Shown: positions 43,906 through 55,337, counted from the stretch's first letter. The stretch is DNA of 64,000 bases from Semisulcospira habei (GCA_036245525.1 BTPG01000004.1:235945973-236009972); one strand, 5' to 3'. The notes: a model not told the origin generated them from the sequence alone. Translations and numbers: made by a program.

Positions 43906-44395
43906 TCTGTGAAGATGAACCGGGGATTGGTTACGTGTCCTGCAGGTGACGACCAATCGTCAAGGGTTTGAGCGTTACTGTCATTGGGTGCGCAGCGCAG
44001 CGGTAGGCGGGAAGAGAGCGAGAGAGGTAAACACTGCTCATTCTGTAGTTATTCATATTTATTTAGGTTCAGTCCCGCCAGTGGTAACTGCCCGACCTTC
44101 CGTCTACAAACCGGTGTCGAAGACGCTTCCACATGCCCGGTGAGTCGACCTGTTATTTGTGTTAAACGTTTCTCGCGACAAGCGGTACGTATTACTAATT
44201 GTGTCACTTGTTGAGCTTTGCCAGTGGTTTTTGTCGCCTCTCGGGTCCGATCAGGGGAGTCGAGGTCGGAGGCTAAACCCCGGACTCTTACCCCTGATAT
44301 CATTGACCCCCCTGACCGTACCCACGAGGCGACAAGAACCACTGGCCAAGCCGCGGTACTCTAATACAACGATTTTGTCTTCAACAGAGAGATTG
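43906..44395. repeat. Foldback repeat 3, copy 2
   Basis: Starts TAGTCTGTGAAGATGAACCG and matches 24590-25065, including the hairpin (GCCAGTGGTTTTTGTCGCCT at 44219 against AGGCGACAAGAACCACTGGC at 44327). Abuts the dispersed repeat copy B directly. Confidence 0.78.
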
Positions 44396-44700
44396 AGGTA
44401 CTGGGGCCCCTGAGACTCCTATCTAATTATTGCCGAACAAATACTCGCGATGTATTATATTTTAATAGCATATACCATCAAACCGGCATAACCCCACATC
44501 ACTCGCGCTAAATCTAGTCATAATCATAGCTGAGTGAGAGTTCCTCAGAAATCATGGAGACAATTTCCAGTGCACACGGTAGGTTTACATGATTCACTCC
44601 GGGTAACTGAATTAACACGTCAGCTAAGGCATAAAAGCTTCCCTGTTAACTGCGACATTGACTTAACTCATTCTACCCCAGACACACCACAGCAAGATAA

Positions 44701-44805
44701 GGATCGACCATGATAGTTCAAGGGTGATGCCAGAATAGCTTGGCGCCTATGGGCGCCAAGCTATTCTGGCATCATCCTTGAACTATCATAGTCGATCTGT
44801 GTCCT
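44701..44805. repeat. Palindromic element, best-preserved hairpin
   Basis: Left arm 44702-44747 and right arm 44752-44797 pair at 44 of 46 positions around a TATG loop. Arms begin GATCGACCATGATAGTTCAA and meet at GGCGCC/GGCGCC. Transcription through it would give a long, almost perfect double-stranded RNA stem. Confidence 0.93.
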
Positions 44806-44999
44806 GCACTACAGTGCTGTCTTCAGAGGACAACGGCAACATTTGGGGATTTCGGTGATGGGGTAGAATGAGTTAAACGGGTCGGGTAACACACTGGGGG
44901 TGGTCAGATTTCAGCACAGGTATACTGTTCCCGTTTTGCAGACAGCTAAGTGGGCATAAACAAACAGTGACCAAAAGACACATCATCAGTCTAATATCC

Positions 45000-45345
45000 T
45001 GATGCTGTAGTGAGTTAACCCATGACATCCTGAGTCTGTAGTGAGTTAACCCATGACATCCTGAGGCTGTAGTGAGTTAACCCATGACATCCTGAGGCTG
45101 TATAGTGAGTTAACCCCTGACATCCTGAGGCTGTAGTGAGTTAACCCATGACATCCTGAGGCTGATTGGGTAGAACTTGCTTCTTGTCCTGTGAAGGCTG
45201 CAGTACACATTAGGACATAGATCAACTGCGTTAGATCAAGGGTGGTGCCATGTGGCGCCAAGCTATTCTGGCACCACCCTTGAACTATCAGTCAAATTCA
45301 TTTCAAGCGATGGGTGTATCAGGGTGAAAAGGGTAATTACTCCCC
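45000..45345. repeat. Short 31-bp array plus palindromic element upstream of paralogue 3
   Basis: Five to six units of the 31-bp repeat (CATCCTGAGGCTGTAGTGAG type) to about 45165. Then come the shared GGGTAGAACTTGCTTCTTG flank and a palindromic element that has lost most of its left arm (45235-45290). The layout is collinear with 26545-28110. Confidence 0.85.
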
Positions 45346-45447
45346 TTGTGCATGCAGGCAGCTGCAAACACCCAGTACCAGTGGCTGCATGCGTGTGGAG
45401 CAATATATGCCGGTATATTTATACTTTTCTTTTCCCTTTGTTCACAG

Positions 45448-45656
45448 TACATATATTCAGATTGTGTTGGCTCGTGAACAGACCAGGATTCTGGTCACAG
45501 CTGCGGACACAAGGATGGACGTTGAGAAGACAGATGGACTGCAGCACACAGAGCAGCACAGCTTCCTGCAAGTAGAACTCATGGCGGAACAACTGAAGCG
45601 TGATGCAGATACGATTGCATCCTTGAGATCTGCTATTGCTTCCATGCAAACGCAGC
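45448..45656 (+). CDS. Zinc-finger paralogue 3, coiled-coil exon (209 bp)
   Basis: Acceptor TTCCCTTTGTTCACAG (AG 45446-45447) and donor CAGC|GTAAGT (GT 45657-45658). Same length and phases as the paralogue 2 exon at 28327-28535. Encodes LAREQTRILVTAADTRMDVE, ..VELMAEQLKRDADTIASLRS.. with heptad-like hydrophobic spacing. Conservation of length, both splice sites and frame between paralogues is good evidence that this is a real exon. Earlier exons are not identified. Confidence 0.77.
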
Positions 45657-46149
45657 GTAAGTGGGGCCTCTGTGACTGCAGTCGATATTCTTTGATATAG
45701 AAAGATAACAGATGATTTCCAGACATCAGATGTGGGTTCATACTGCACACATTTTGACGAAATGGTGGATTAAAAATCCCAGACAAACATGCAGTATCCC
45801 AACTTTTTGTTTCACACCTCAGCCTAACATGAAAGGCGTCACGAAACCAGGTCTTGCTTCCCAGTCACCCAAAATTCGAACAGCGGGGTGGGTGGGTGAT
45901 AGAAGGAGATTATGACATGCCTCTCGCGCCTTCTCAACAACACAATTTTAAAAAAGCCGATCGAGGAGGGATTTGTTATCCCCCCCCCCCCCCACCCAGG
46001 TCTACCCTTGTCCAACATATTTTCATATAGAAGGCATAGCGGAGGGTCAGTAATGACAGCCTGAGCTTGTAGAAACACTCAAACTCCATTCACATGTACA
46101 GGACAATGTAGTGACTGGCAGCTCATCGTGTGAACCCAGACGAGTTCTG

Positions 46150-49100
46150 TGACCAAGGTGTGGGAGGAAAAGTGTCTGTGATCAGGGTGTGGGAGGATGG
46201 ACTAGGGAAAGAGTGTCTGTGACCAGGGTGTGGGAGGACGGACTAGGGAAAGAGTGTCTGTGACCAGGGTGTGGGAGGATGGACTAGGGAAAGAGTGTCT
46301 GTCACCAGGGTGTGGGAGGATGGACTAGGGAAAGAGTGTCTGTGACCAGGGTGTGGGAGGATGAACTAGGGAACGAGTGTCTGTGACCAGGGTGTGGAAG
46401 GATGGACTAGGGAAAGAGTGTCTGTGACCAGGGTGATGGACTAGGGAAAGAGTGTCTTTGACCAGGGTGTGGGAGGACGGACTAGGGAAAGAGTGTCTGT
46501 GACCAGGGTGTGGGAGGATGGACTAGGGAAAGAGTGTCTGTGACCAGGGTGTGGGAGGATGGACTAGGGAAAGAGTGTCTGTGACAAGGGTGTGGGAGGA
46601 TGGACTAGGGAAAGAGTGTCTGTGACCAGGGTGTGGGAGGATGGACTAGGGAAAGAGTGTCTGTGACCAGGGTGTGGGAGGATGAACTAGGGAACGAGTG
46701 TCTGTGACCAGGGTGTGGAAGGATGGACTAGAGAAAGAGTGTCTGTGACCAGGGTGTGGGAGGATGGACTAGGAAAAGAGTGTGACCAGGGTGTGAGAGG
46801 ATGGACTAGGGAAAGAGTGTCTGTGACCAGGGTGTGGGTGGATGGACTAGGGAAAGAGTGGCTGTGACCAGGGTGTGAAAGGATGGACTAGGGAAAGAGT
46901 GTATGTGACCAGGGTGTGGGAGGATGGACTAGGGAAAGAGTGTCTGTGACCAGGGTGTGGGAGAATGGACTAGGGAAAGAGTGTCTGTGACCAGGGTATG
47001 GGAGGATGGACTAGGGAAAAAGTGTCTGTGACCAGGGTGTGAAATGATGGACTAGAGAAAGAGTGTCTGTGACCAGGGTGTGGGAGGATGGACTAGAGAA
47101 AGAGTGTCTGTGACCAGGGTGTGGGAGGATGGACTAGAGAAAGAGTGTCTGTGACCAGGGTGTGGGAGGATGGATTAGAGAAAGAGTGTCTGTGACCAGG
47201 GTGTGGGAGGATGGACTAGAGAAAGAGTGTCTGTGACCAGGGTGTGGGAGGATGGACTAGGGAAAGAGTGTGACCAGGGTGTGGGAGGAAGAGTGTCTGT
47301 GACCAGGGTGTGGGGGGATGGACTAGGGAAAGAGTGTCTGTGACCAGGGTGTGAAATGATGGACTAGGGAAAGAGTGTCTGTGACCAGGGTGTGGGAGGA
47401 TGGACTAAAGAGTGTCTGTGACCAGGGTGTGGGAGGATGGACTAGGGAAAGAGTGTCTGTGACCAGAGTATGGGAGGAAGAATGTATGTGACCAGGGTGT
47501 GGGAGGATGGACTAGAGAAAGAGTGTCTGTGACCAGGGTGTGAGAGGATGGACTAGGGAAAGATTGGCTGTGACCAGGGTGTGGGACGATGGACTAGGGG
47601 AAGAGTGTCTGTGACTAGTGTGTGGGAGGATGGACTAGAGAAAGAGTGTCTGTGACCAGGGTGTGGGAGGATGCACTAGGGAAAGAGTGTCTGTGACCAG
47701 GGTGTGGGAGGATGGACTAGAGAAAGAGTGTCTGTGACCAGGGTGTGGGAGGATGGACTAGGGAAAGAGTGTGACCAGGGTGTGGGAGGAAGAGTGTCTG
47801 TGACCAGGGTGTGGGGGGATGGACTAGGGAAAGAGTGTCTGTGACCAGGGTGTGAAATGATGGACTAGGGAAAGAGTGTCTGTGACCAGGGTGTGGGAGG
47901 ATGGACTAAAGAGTGTCTGTGACCAGGGTGTGGGAGGATGGACTAGGGAAAGAGTGTCTGTGACCAGAGTATGGGAGGAAGAATGTATGTGACCAGGGTG
48001 TGGGAGGATGGACTAGAGAAAGAGTGTCTGTGACCAGGGTGTGAGAGGATGGACTAGGGAAAGATTGGCTGTGACCAGGGTGTGGGACGATGGACTAGGG
48101 GAAGAGTGTCTGTGACTAGTGTGTGGGAGGATGGACTAGAGAAAGAGTGTCTGTGACCAGGGTGTGGGAGGATGCACTAGGGAAAGAGTGTCTGTGACCA
48201 GGGTGTGGGAGAATGGACTAGGGAAAGAGTGTCTGTGACCAGGGTATGGGAGGATGGACTAGGGAAAAAGTGTCTGTGACCAGGGTGTGAAATGATGGAC
48301 TAGAGAAAGAGTGTCTGTGACCAGGGTGTGGGAGGATGGACTAGAGAAAGAGTGTCTGTGACCAGGGTGTGGGAGGATGGACTAGAGAAAGAGTGTCTGT
48401 GACCAGGGTGTGGGAGGATGGACTAGAGAAAGAGTGTCTGTGACCAGGGTGTGGGAGGATGGACTAGAGAAAGAGTGTCTGTGACCAGGGTGTGGGAGGA
48501 TGGACTAGGGAAAGAGTGTGACCAGGGTGTGGGAGGAAGAGTGTCTGTGACCAGGGTGTGGGGGGATGGACTAGGGAAAGAGTGTCTGTGACCAGGGTGT
48601 GAAATGATGGACTAGGGAAAGAGTGTCTGTGACCAGGGTGTGGGAGGATGGACTAAAGAGTGTCTGTGACCAGGGTGTGGGAGGATGGACTAGGGAAAGA
48701 GTGTCTGTGACCAGAGTATGGGAGGAAGAATGTATGTGACCAGGGTGTGGGAGGATGGACTAGAGAAAGAGTGTCTGTGACCAGGGTGTGAGAGGATGGA
48801 CTAGGGAAAGATTGGCTGTGACCAGGGTGTGGGACGATGGACTAGGGGAAGAGTGTCTGTGACTAGTGTGTGGGAGGATGGACTAGAGAAAGAGTGTCTG
48901 TGACCAGGGTGTGGGAGGATGCACTAGGGAAAGAGTGTCTGTGACCAGGGTGTGGGTGGCTGGACTAGGGAAAGAGTGTGACCAGGGTTTGGGAGGATGG
49001 ACTAGGGGAAGAGTGTCTGTGACCAGGGTGTGGGAGGATGGACTAGGGAAAGAGTGTCTGTGACTAGGGTGTGTGAGGAAGAGTGTCTGTGACCAGGGTG

Positions 49101-49975
49101 TGGGAGGATGGAATAGAGAAAGAGTGTCTGTGACCAGGGTGTGGGAGGATGGACTAGGGAAAGAGTGTCTGTGACCAGGGTGTGGGTGGATGGACTAGGG
49201 AAAGAGTGTCTGTGACCAGGGTGTGGGAGGATGAACTAGGGAAAGAGTGTCTGTGACCAGGATGTGGGAGGAAGAGTGTGACCAGGGTGTGGGAGGATGG
49301 ACTAGGAAAAGAGTGTCTTTGACCAGGGTGTGGGAGGAAGAGTGTCTGTGACCAGGGTGTGGGAGGATGGACTAGGGAAAGAGTGTCTGTGACCAGCATG
49401 TGAGAGGATGGACTAGGGGAAGATTGGCTGTGACCAGGGTGTGGGTGGATGGACTAGGGAATGAGTGTCACCAGGGTGTGGGAGGATGGACTATGGGAAG
49501 AGTGTGACCAGTGTGTGGGAGGATGCACTAGGGAAAGAGTGTCTGTGACCAGGCTGTGGGTGGATGGACTAGGGAAAGAGTGTGACCAGGGTGTGGGAGG
49601 ATGGACTAGGGGAAGAGTGTGACCAGTGTGTGGGAGGATGGACTAGGGAAAGAGTGTCTGTGACCAGGGTGTGGGAGGATGGACTAGGGAAAGAGTCTGT
49701 GAGCAGGGTGTGGGAGGATGGACTAGGGAAAGAGTGTGACCAGGGTGTGGGTAGATGGACTAGGAAAGAGTGTCTGTGACCAGGGTGTGGGAGGATGGAC
49801 TAGGGAAAGAGTGTCTGTGACCAGGGTGTGGGAGGATGGACTAGGGAAAGAGTGTCTGTGACCAGGGTGTGGGAGGATGGACTAGGGAAAGAGTGGCTGT
49901 GACCAGGGTGTGAGAGGATGGACTAGGAAAAGAATGTGACCAGGGTGTGGGTGGATGGACTAGGGTATAGAAAGC
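46150..49975. repeat. 41-bp minisatellite of about 3.8 kb in intron of paralogue 3
   Basis: Unit TGTCTGTGACCAGGGTGTGG / GAGGATGGACTAGGGAAAGAG. Shortened units (GAAAGAGTGTGACCAGGG, GGAGGAAGAGTGTCTG) recur as landmarks at about 47265, 47765 and 48515, showing higher-order duplications of roughly 500 and 750 bp. Paralogue 2 lacks this array in the equivalent intron. No coding content; ORFs on either strand are artefacts. Confidence 0.96.
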
Positions 49976-50036
49976 TCTTGTTATTATTACAGTGTTCAGG
50001 GTGACACAGAGTGATGTCAATGCCCCCGCACCCCTC

Positions 50037-51335
50037 ACCCACCCGGGTCTGCCCTGGGTGACTTGGGTGGTGTTAACTACTTTTTAGTTCCCAGGGTCAC
50101 CCTGGTCAGCCCCATAGGGTGAGTTTTCTCCTCTATTCTGGGGCATGTGTTTCTGTCTACCCTTGGTCCATTCACCTGTCTTTTCCTTTTTTAAACTCTC
50201 CCTACTGTCTGCGCTACTTGTAGCTCTTGATATTGGATGTGTGTTGCTAAATGGTCTCAGCTTTATTTAGGCCCCATGTCGTAGGTTTATTTAACATATT
50301 GGACCGGCTGGGGACATCAGTGTTGATTCTAGAGCGCGTTTTGCGCGATTTCTCGCAATATTATGCTCCAAATCGCAAAAAAAAAAACACCGATAGCGCG
50401 GCCGAAGAATCGCAGAAAAAAGAAACTGGACGCTTTTTTGCACGACCAGCGCGGCCGCAGCGCTGCTGCGTAAAAGCCTGCTCGAGCGTCTTGGTGCAGT
50501 GTGGCCTGAGTCGAGCCAGGGCAATTTAACTATTATTCACCTGTTTAACACGAACACAGATTCCATTCACAGAAAACCAATTCACGTGTCGCTCTCGCGC
50601 TGTGGAAGTACACATGACAGATCAGAGCGAACTCTAGTCTGTGATTGGCTGAATAGCCTTCGGCTGTTGTAATCTGTCTTCTCATTGGCTAGCATTTCTG
50701 TACTGTATTCATGTTGTATCATTCGTGTACCAACACAACCCTTTTACCGATGCGGGATTGTACTTCAGCCTGTGTTGCTTTTACCTGAGGATTGTAACTT
50801 AGTATGGATTTTACCTGATGGATTTACATTAAATACTCGAGCTGTACACGTTTCCTTGTGTTTTCCTAGCGAGCTGAAGGTATGCATAGAAAGTAAGATA
50901 ATGTCGTGCACTTTTAACCTGGTACTCATTCACGCACACATCTTACACACTTTCTCCTTGAGGGCCGTGATCAATTTTGAGGCCATATTGGTTACGAAAT
51001 ACGGTTAACACGAAGTGATTTTCCGCCATGTCCCCAGAAATTCGTGTTAAGCAGAATCCACTGTATAATGTGTGTGTATTATATATGTAGTTTTAAAGTA
51101 AGCAGTGCAACGCGATTTGAGGGCCTCCCTTTTACACCTTGAGGGGCTCCCTTTTTTGATTAGAGGGAGCCTTTGGGCTCACTTTTCTGAAATCCTAGAA
51201 TCAACACTGGGACATACATTCAGTATTCTGTTTTTTTTTTTTTTTTTTTTTTTTTTCACAAGCAGTGCAGGCACATCCTGGTAAAGCCTTGTTGCTGTCG
51301 GGACGTTAAGTGATGTACAATCAATCAATCAACCC
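50037..51335 (+). mobile_element. LINE 3' tail ending in (AATC)n, copy 3, split by a DNA transposon
   Basis: Parts 50037-50317 and 51210-51335 together match 7812-8203 (ACCCGGGTCTGCCCTGGG start; CGGGACGTTAAGTGATGTAC then AATCAATCAATC end). A long T-run (51230-51256) precedes CACAAGCAGTGCAGGCAC. The break falls in GGGGACAT/ACATTCA and is occupied by the element at 50318-51209. Confidence 0.85.
50318..51209. mobile_element. Non-autonomous TIR DNA transposon (892 bp)
   Basis: Perfect 15-bp terminal inverted repeats: CAGTGTTGATTCTAG at 50318-50332 and CTAGAATCAACACTG at 51195-51209. Flanked by GGACAT on both sides (50312-50317 and 51210-51215); GGGACAT can be counted if one end base is assigned to the target. 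CAGTG ends suggest the hAT superfamily, but hAT usually makes 8-bp duplications, so the assignment is open. No transposase; the interior is GC-rich near the left end and contains only short ORFs without recognisable content. Confidence 0.85.
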
Positions 51336-51455
51336 CCCCCCCTCCCTCTCTCTCCATCCCCTCAAGATCTTTGATTAAAACCATGCTGAATATATTATGA
51401 ATTTTATCGGGAAATGACTTTTCAATCGAGCCGACGCTGCCTTCCCAACACATTA

Positions 51456-51780
51456 AACCCATTTAGCCACAACACCCTACAGCAGGAGATGGATTGACCA
51501 GGATAATTCAAGGGTAGTGCCAGATTGGCTTCCCACGTTCAGGCGCCAAGCTAATCTGACACTACCCTTGAATTATCCTGGTCAATCAATCTCCTGCTAA
51601 TAGTACATTGACCATGATAATTCAAGGGTAGTGCCAGATTGGCTTCCCACATTGAGGCGCCAAGCTAATCTGGCACTACCCTTGAATTATCATGGTGAAT
51701 CCATCTCCTGCTAATAGTACACAGTCATTAAGTAACACTTCCAACATTTGGGAAATGCACCGGTTGGGATAAGCAAGAGT
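51456..51780. repeat. Two palindromic elements in tandem with flank
   Basis: Hairpins at 51481-51598 and 51605-51718, each with GATAATTCAAGGGTAGTGCC against GGCACTACCCTTGAATTATC (one mismatch variant). The second is followed by GTACACAGTCATTAAGTAAC / ACTTCCAACATTTGGGAAAT, the stretch that resembles one unit of the 47-bp minisatellite. Confidence 0.88.
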
Positions 51781-52055
51781 GGCCGCGATGACTCCACATT
51801 TTGGGCATTCCAAATGGTGAGTTTTGTACTGCTTGAACTTGGTTTGACTGCGATAGTTTAATCGTGGTGCCAAAATAGGTCGGCACCTGTAATGCTACCT
51901 TCATAAGACAGTGAGCAAATTTATTTAAAAAATGAGCTTCAAGGTGTAATGGGCTAATGAGTGAAATTCTCAAATTGTGCAGTTGGAGATATATCCACCA
52001 TGATAGTTCAAGGGTGATGCCACAATAGCTTGGTGCAGTAGTCCTGTAAAGCTTA

Positions 52056-52354
52056 GAAGTACCCAACGGAGAAAGAAACACGCTTAGAAAAGACGGGGAC
52101 AACACAATTTATTAATATTTTGGATAAATACCCTTTGTCAACATAGACAAACAAACAGAGAGATCAGTCGCTACTTATCTTTATTCGCAGAAGGAATGTG
52201 GCAACTATGAGTTGTCACATTCTGCCAATGAAGATAAGTAGCGGCTGATCTCTCTGTTTGTCTATTTTGACAAAGGGTATTTACCCGAAATATTAATAAA
52301 TTGTGTTGTACCCATCTTTTCTAAGCATGTTTCTTTCTCCATTGGGTACTTCTT
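52056..52354. repeat. Foldback 2: near-perfect palindrome of about 300 bp
   Basis: Left arm starts GAAGTACCCAACGGAGAAAG. The right arm ends TTTCTCCATTGGGTACTTC. Inner parts GGAATGTGGCAACTATGAGT / TGTCACATTCTGCCAATGAA close the loop near 52205. Arms of roughly 140 bp pair throughout with scattered mismatches (ACAAACAGAGAGATCAGTCG against CGGCTGATCTCTCTGTTTGT). A single arm is at 20160-20345. Confidence 0.88.
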
Positions 52355-52424
52355 TGCATTTACACGCTTGGCAGTCACCTTTTTGGTCTGAATTTCTGTA
52401 AAGCTTGTATAATGTAGCAGATTC

Positions 52425-53085
52425 CACCATGATAGTTCAAGGGTAATGCCACAATAGCTCGGTGCTGTGATCTTGTAAATATTGTATTATGTAGCAGATG
52501 TATCCACCATGATAGTTCAAGGGTGATGCCAGAATAACTTGGTGCAGGTGTCCTGTAAAGATTGTATAATGTAACAGATATAGCCACTATGATAGTTCAA
52601 GGGTGATGCCAGAATAACTTGGTGCAGTTGTCCTATAAAGATTGTATAATGTAACAGATATAGCCACTATGATAGTTCAAGGGTGATGTCACAATAGCTT
52701 GGTGCAGTTGTCCTGTAAAGATTGTATAATGTAGGAGATATATCCACCATGATAGTTCAAGGGTGATGTCACAATAGCTTGGTGCAGGTGTTCTATAAAG
52801 ATTGTATAATGTAGGAGATATATCCACCATGATAGTTCAAGGGTGATGCCAGAATAGCTTGGTGCAGGTGTCCTATAAAGATTGTATAATGTAGGAGATA
52901 TATCCACCATGATAGTTCAAGGGTGATGCCAGAATAGCTTGGTGCAGGTGTCCTATAAAGATTGTATAATGTAGGAGATATATCCACCATGATAGTTCAA
53001 GGGTGATGCCAGAATAGCTTGGTGCAAGCTATTTTGGCACAACCCTTCAACTATCATGGTTGATTCATATCTTGCTGTGGTGTGT
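52425..53085. repeat. Tandem array built from the left half of the palindromic element
   Basis: About eight units of 60-80 bp: AGATATATCCACCATGATAG / TTCAAGGGTGATGCCAGAAT / AGCTTGGTGCAGGTGTCCTA / TAAAGATTGTATAATGTAG. The last unit is followed by a right arm (AAGCTATTTTGGCACAACCC). Similar single units lie at 51845-51890 and 51985-52055. Confidence 0.9.
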
Positions 53086-53321
53086 CAGAAATATATAATG
53101 TTGGCACATAAAGTGGTGCTTAGTGGCAGCAGGCTTTCATAGCTCCAGCTTCCAACCCTGCGGTGCCTTGAGCATCTTGACATGTGTGCTCTAGAGATTG
53201 TTTACAATACTAAACAATATTTAAGAGAGAAAAAACCCATCAGAAATTAATGACGCTTACTTCTAGGAACTGATGGCAACTTGATGTCTGCAAGACTTTG
53301 TGGTCTACATCACATTTCTGG

Positions 53322-53430
53322 AGACAAATTGACCATGATAGTTCAAGGGTGGTGTCACAACAGCTTGGCACCTACAGGCACCAAACGATTCTGACATGAC
53401 CCTTGAACTATCACCGTCGATCCACATCCA
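53322..53430. repeat. Palindromic element copy in intron of paralogue 3
   Basis: Orthologous in position to 29216-29318: same flanks (TCTGGAGACAAATTGACC left, TCGATCCACATCCAATC right) and the same distance to the coiled-coil repeat exon. Confidence 0.87.
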
Positions 53431-53496
53431 ATCGTAGCATTTCAGGGTTTTATTGGTTATTAGTGCAGTGTGTGACAGCCACATGATATGTTGTAG

Positions 53497-54066
53497 ATGA
53501 GGTGGAGGTGAAGACACTGAAGAGAACGGTGGAGAATCTACGCACACAGCTCACCAGTTGTCAGCGCACCATCACAGATGAGGTGGAGGTGAAGACACTG
53601 AAGAGAATGGTGGAAAATCTACGCGCACAGCTCACCAGTTGTCAGCTCACCATCACAGATGAGGTGGAGGTGAAGACACTGAAGAGAACGGTTGAAAATC
53701 TACGTGCACAGCTCACCAGTTGTCAGCGCACCATCACAGATGAGGTGGAGGTGAAGACACTGAAGAGAACGGTTGAAAATCTACGCGCACAGCTCACCAG
53801 TTGTCAGCGCACCATCACAGATGAGGTGGAGGTGAAGACACTGAAGAGAACGGTGGAGAATCTACGTGCACAGCTCGCCAGTTGTCAGTGCACCATCACA
53901 GATGAGGTGGAGGTAAAGACACTGAAGAGAATGGTGGAGAATCTACGCGCACAGCTCGCCAGTTGTCAGTGCACCATCACAGATGAGGTGGAGGTAAAGA
54001 CACTGAAGAGAACGGTGGAGAATCTACGTGCACAGCTCGCCAGTTGTCAGTGCACCACCACACGAG
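53497..54066 (+). CDS. Zinc-finger paralogue 3, exon of seven 27-residue coiled-coil repeats
   Basis: Acceptor ATGATATGTTGTAG (AG 53495-53496) and donor CACGAG|GTAACG. 570 bp, phase 1 at both ends, identical in length to the paralogue 2 exon. Seven units of EVEVKTLKRTVENLRAQLT then SCQRTITD. Units 1-4 have LTSCQ and units 5-7 LASCQC, so neighbouring units have been homogenised. Joins in frame to exons at 45448 and 55679. Likely forms a long parallel coiled coil for dimer or higher-order assembly. Confidence 0.83.
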
Positions 54067-54339
54067 GTAACGTAGTCACAGTAATGACAGCTGGATACAA
54101 TAAAACTCCACGTTTTGACAGATCCCTGCTACCGATATCTATCTTGCTGGCCGCATATTTTGGGGTATATTCCTACAGGGGAAGATCTGGGGGGGGGGGG
54201 GGGCAGTTTCAAGGGTTCTGCGCTACCTTCGCCTGTTTTTCATATTTTGGTGAGAAGTGTAAGACTCTTTAACACGCCTCCTTTCCTCAGCTAATCTGGC
54301 ACTACCTGTGAATTATCATGGTGACTCTATCTGCTGCAA

Positions 54340-55335
54340 CAGGTACCTGGTCACTAGGTGGCACCTCACACCGTGGACAATGTGGTTGTGTACCTGGTCA
54401 CTAGGTGGCACTTTTACACCTTGGGCAATGTGGCTGTGTACCTGGTCACTAGGTGGCACCTCCACACCTTGCGCAATGTGGCTGTGTACCTGGTCACTAG
54501 GTGGCACTTCCACACCTTGGGCAATGTGGCTGTGTACCTGGTCACTAGGTGGCACCTCCACACCTTGGGCAATGTGGCTGTGTACCTGGTCACTAGGTGG
54601 CACCTCCACACCTTGGGCAATGTGGCTGTGTACCTGGTCACTAGGTGGCACCTCCACATCTTGAGCAATGCGGCTGTGTACCTGGTCACTAGGTGGCACC
54701 ACCACACCTTGGGCAATGTGGCTGTGTGCCTGGTCACTAGGTGGCACCTCCACACCTTGGGCAATGTGGCTGTGTACCTGGTCACTAGGCGGCACCTCCA
54801 CACCTTGGGTAATGTGACTGTGTACCTGGTCACTAGGTGGCATCTCACACTGTGGGTAATGTGATTGTGTACCTGATCACTAGGTGGCACCTCCATCTGC
54901 TGCAAGAGGTACCTGGTCACTGGGTGGCACCTCCACACCTTGGGTAATGTGACTGTGTACCTGGTCACTAGGTGGCATCTCACACTGTGGGTAATGTGAC
55001 TGTGTACCTGATCACTAGGTGGCACCTCCATCTGCTGCAAGAGGTACCTGGTCACTGGGTGGCACCTCCACACCTTGGGTAATGTGACTGTGTACCTGGT
55101 CACTAGGTGGCATCTCACACTGTGGGTAATGTGACTGTGTACCTGATCACTAGGTGGCACCTCCATCTGCTGCAAGAGGTACCTGGTCACTGGGTGGCAC
55201 CTCCACACCTTGGGTAATGTGACTGTGTACCTGATCACTAGGTGGCACCTCCATCTGCTGCAAGAGGTACCTGGTCACTGGGTGGCACCTCCACACCTTG
55301 GGCAATATGGCTGTGGGGGTGAATGGGTTAACCCA
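54340..55335. repeat. 47/48-bp minisatellite in intron of paralogue 3
   Basis: Arises directly from a palindromic-element right arm (GCTAATCTGGCACTACCTGT, 54291-54310). Units GTCACTAGGTGGCACCTCCA type, then a compound higher-order unit of 120 bp repeated about three times (54890-55270). Ends GGCTGTGGGGGTGAATGGGT then TAACCC. Confidence 0.93.
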
Positions 55336-55337
55336 GA

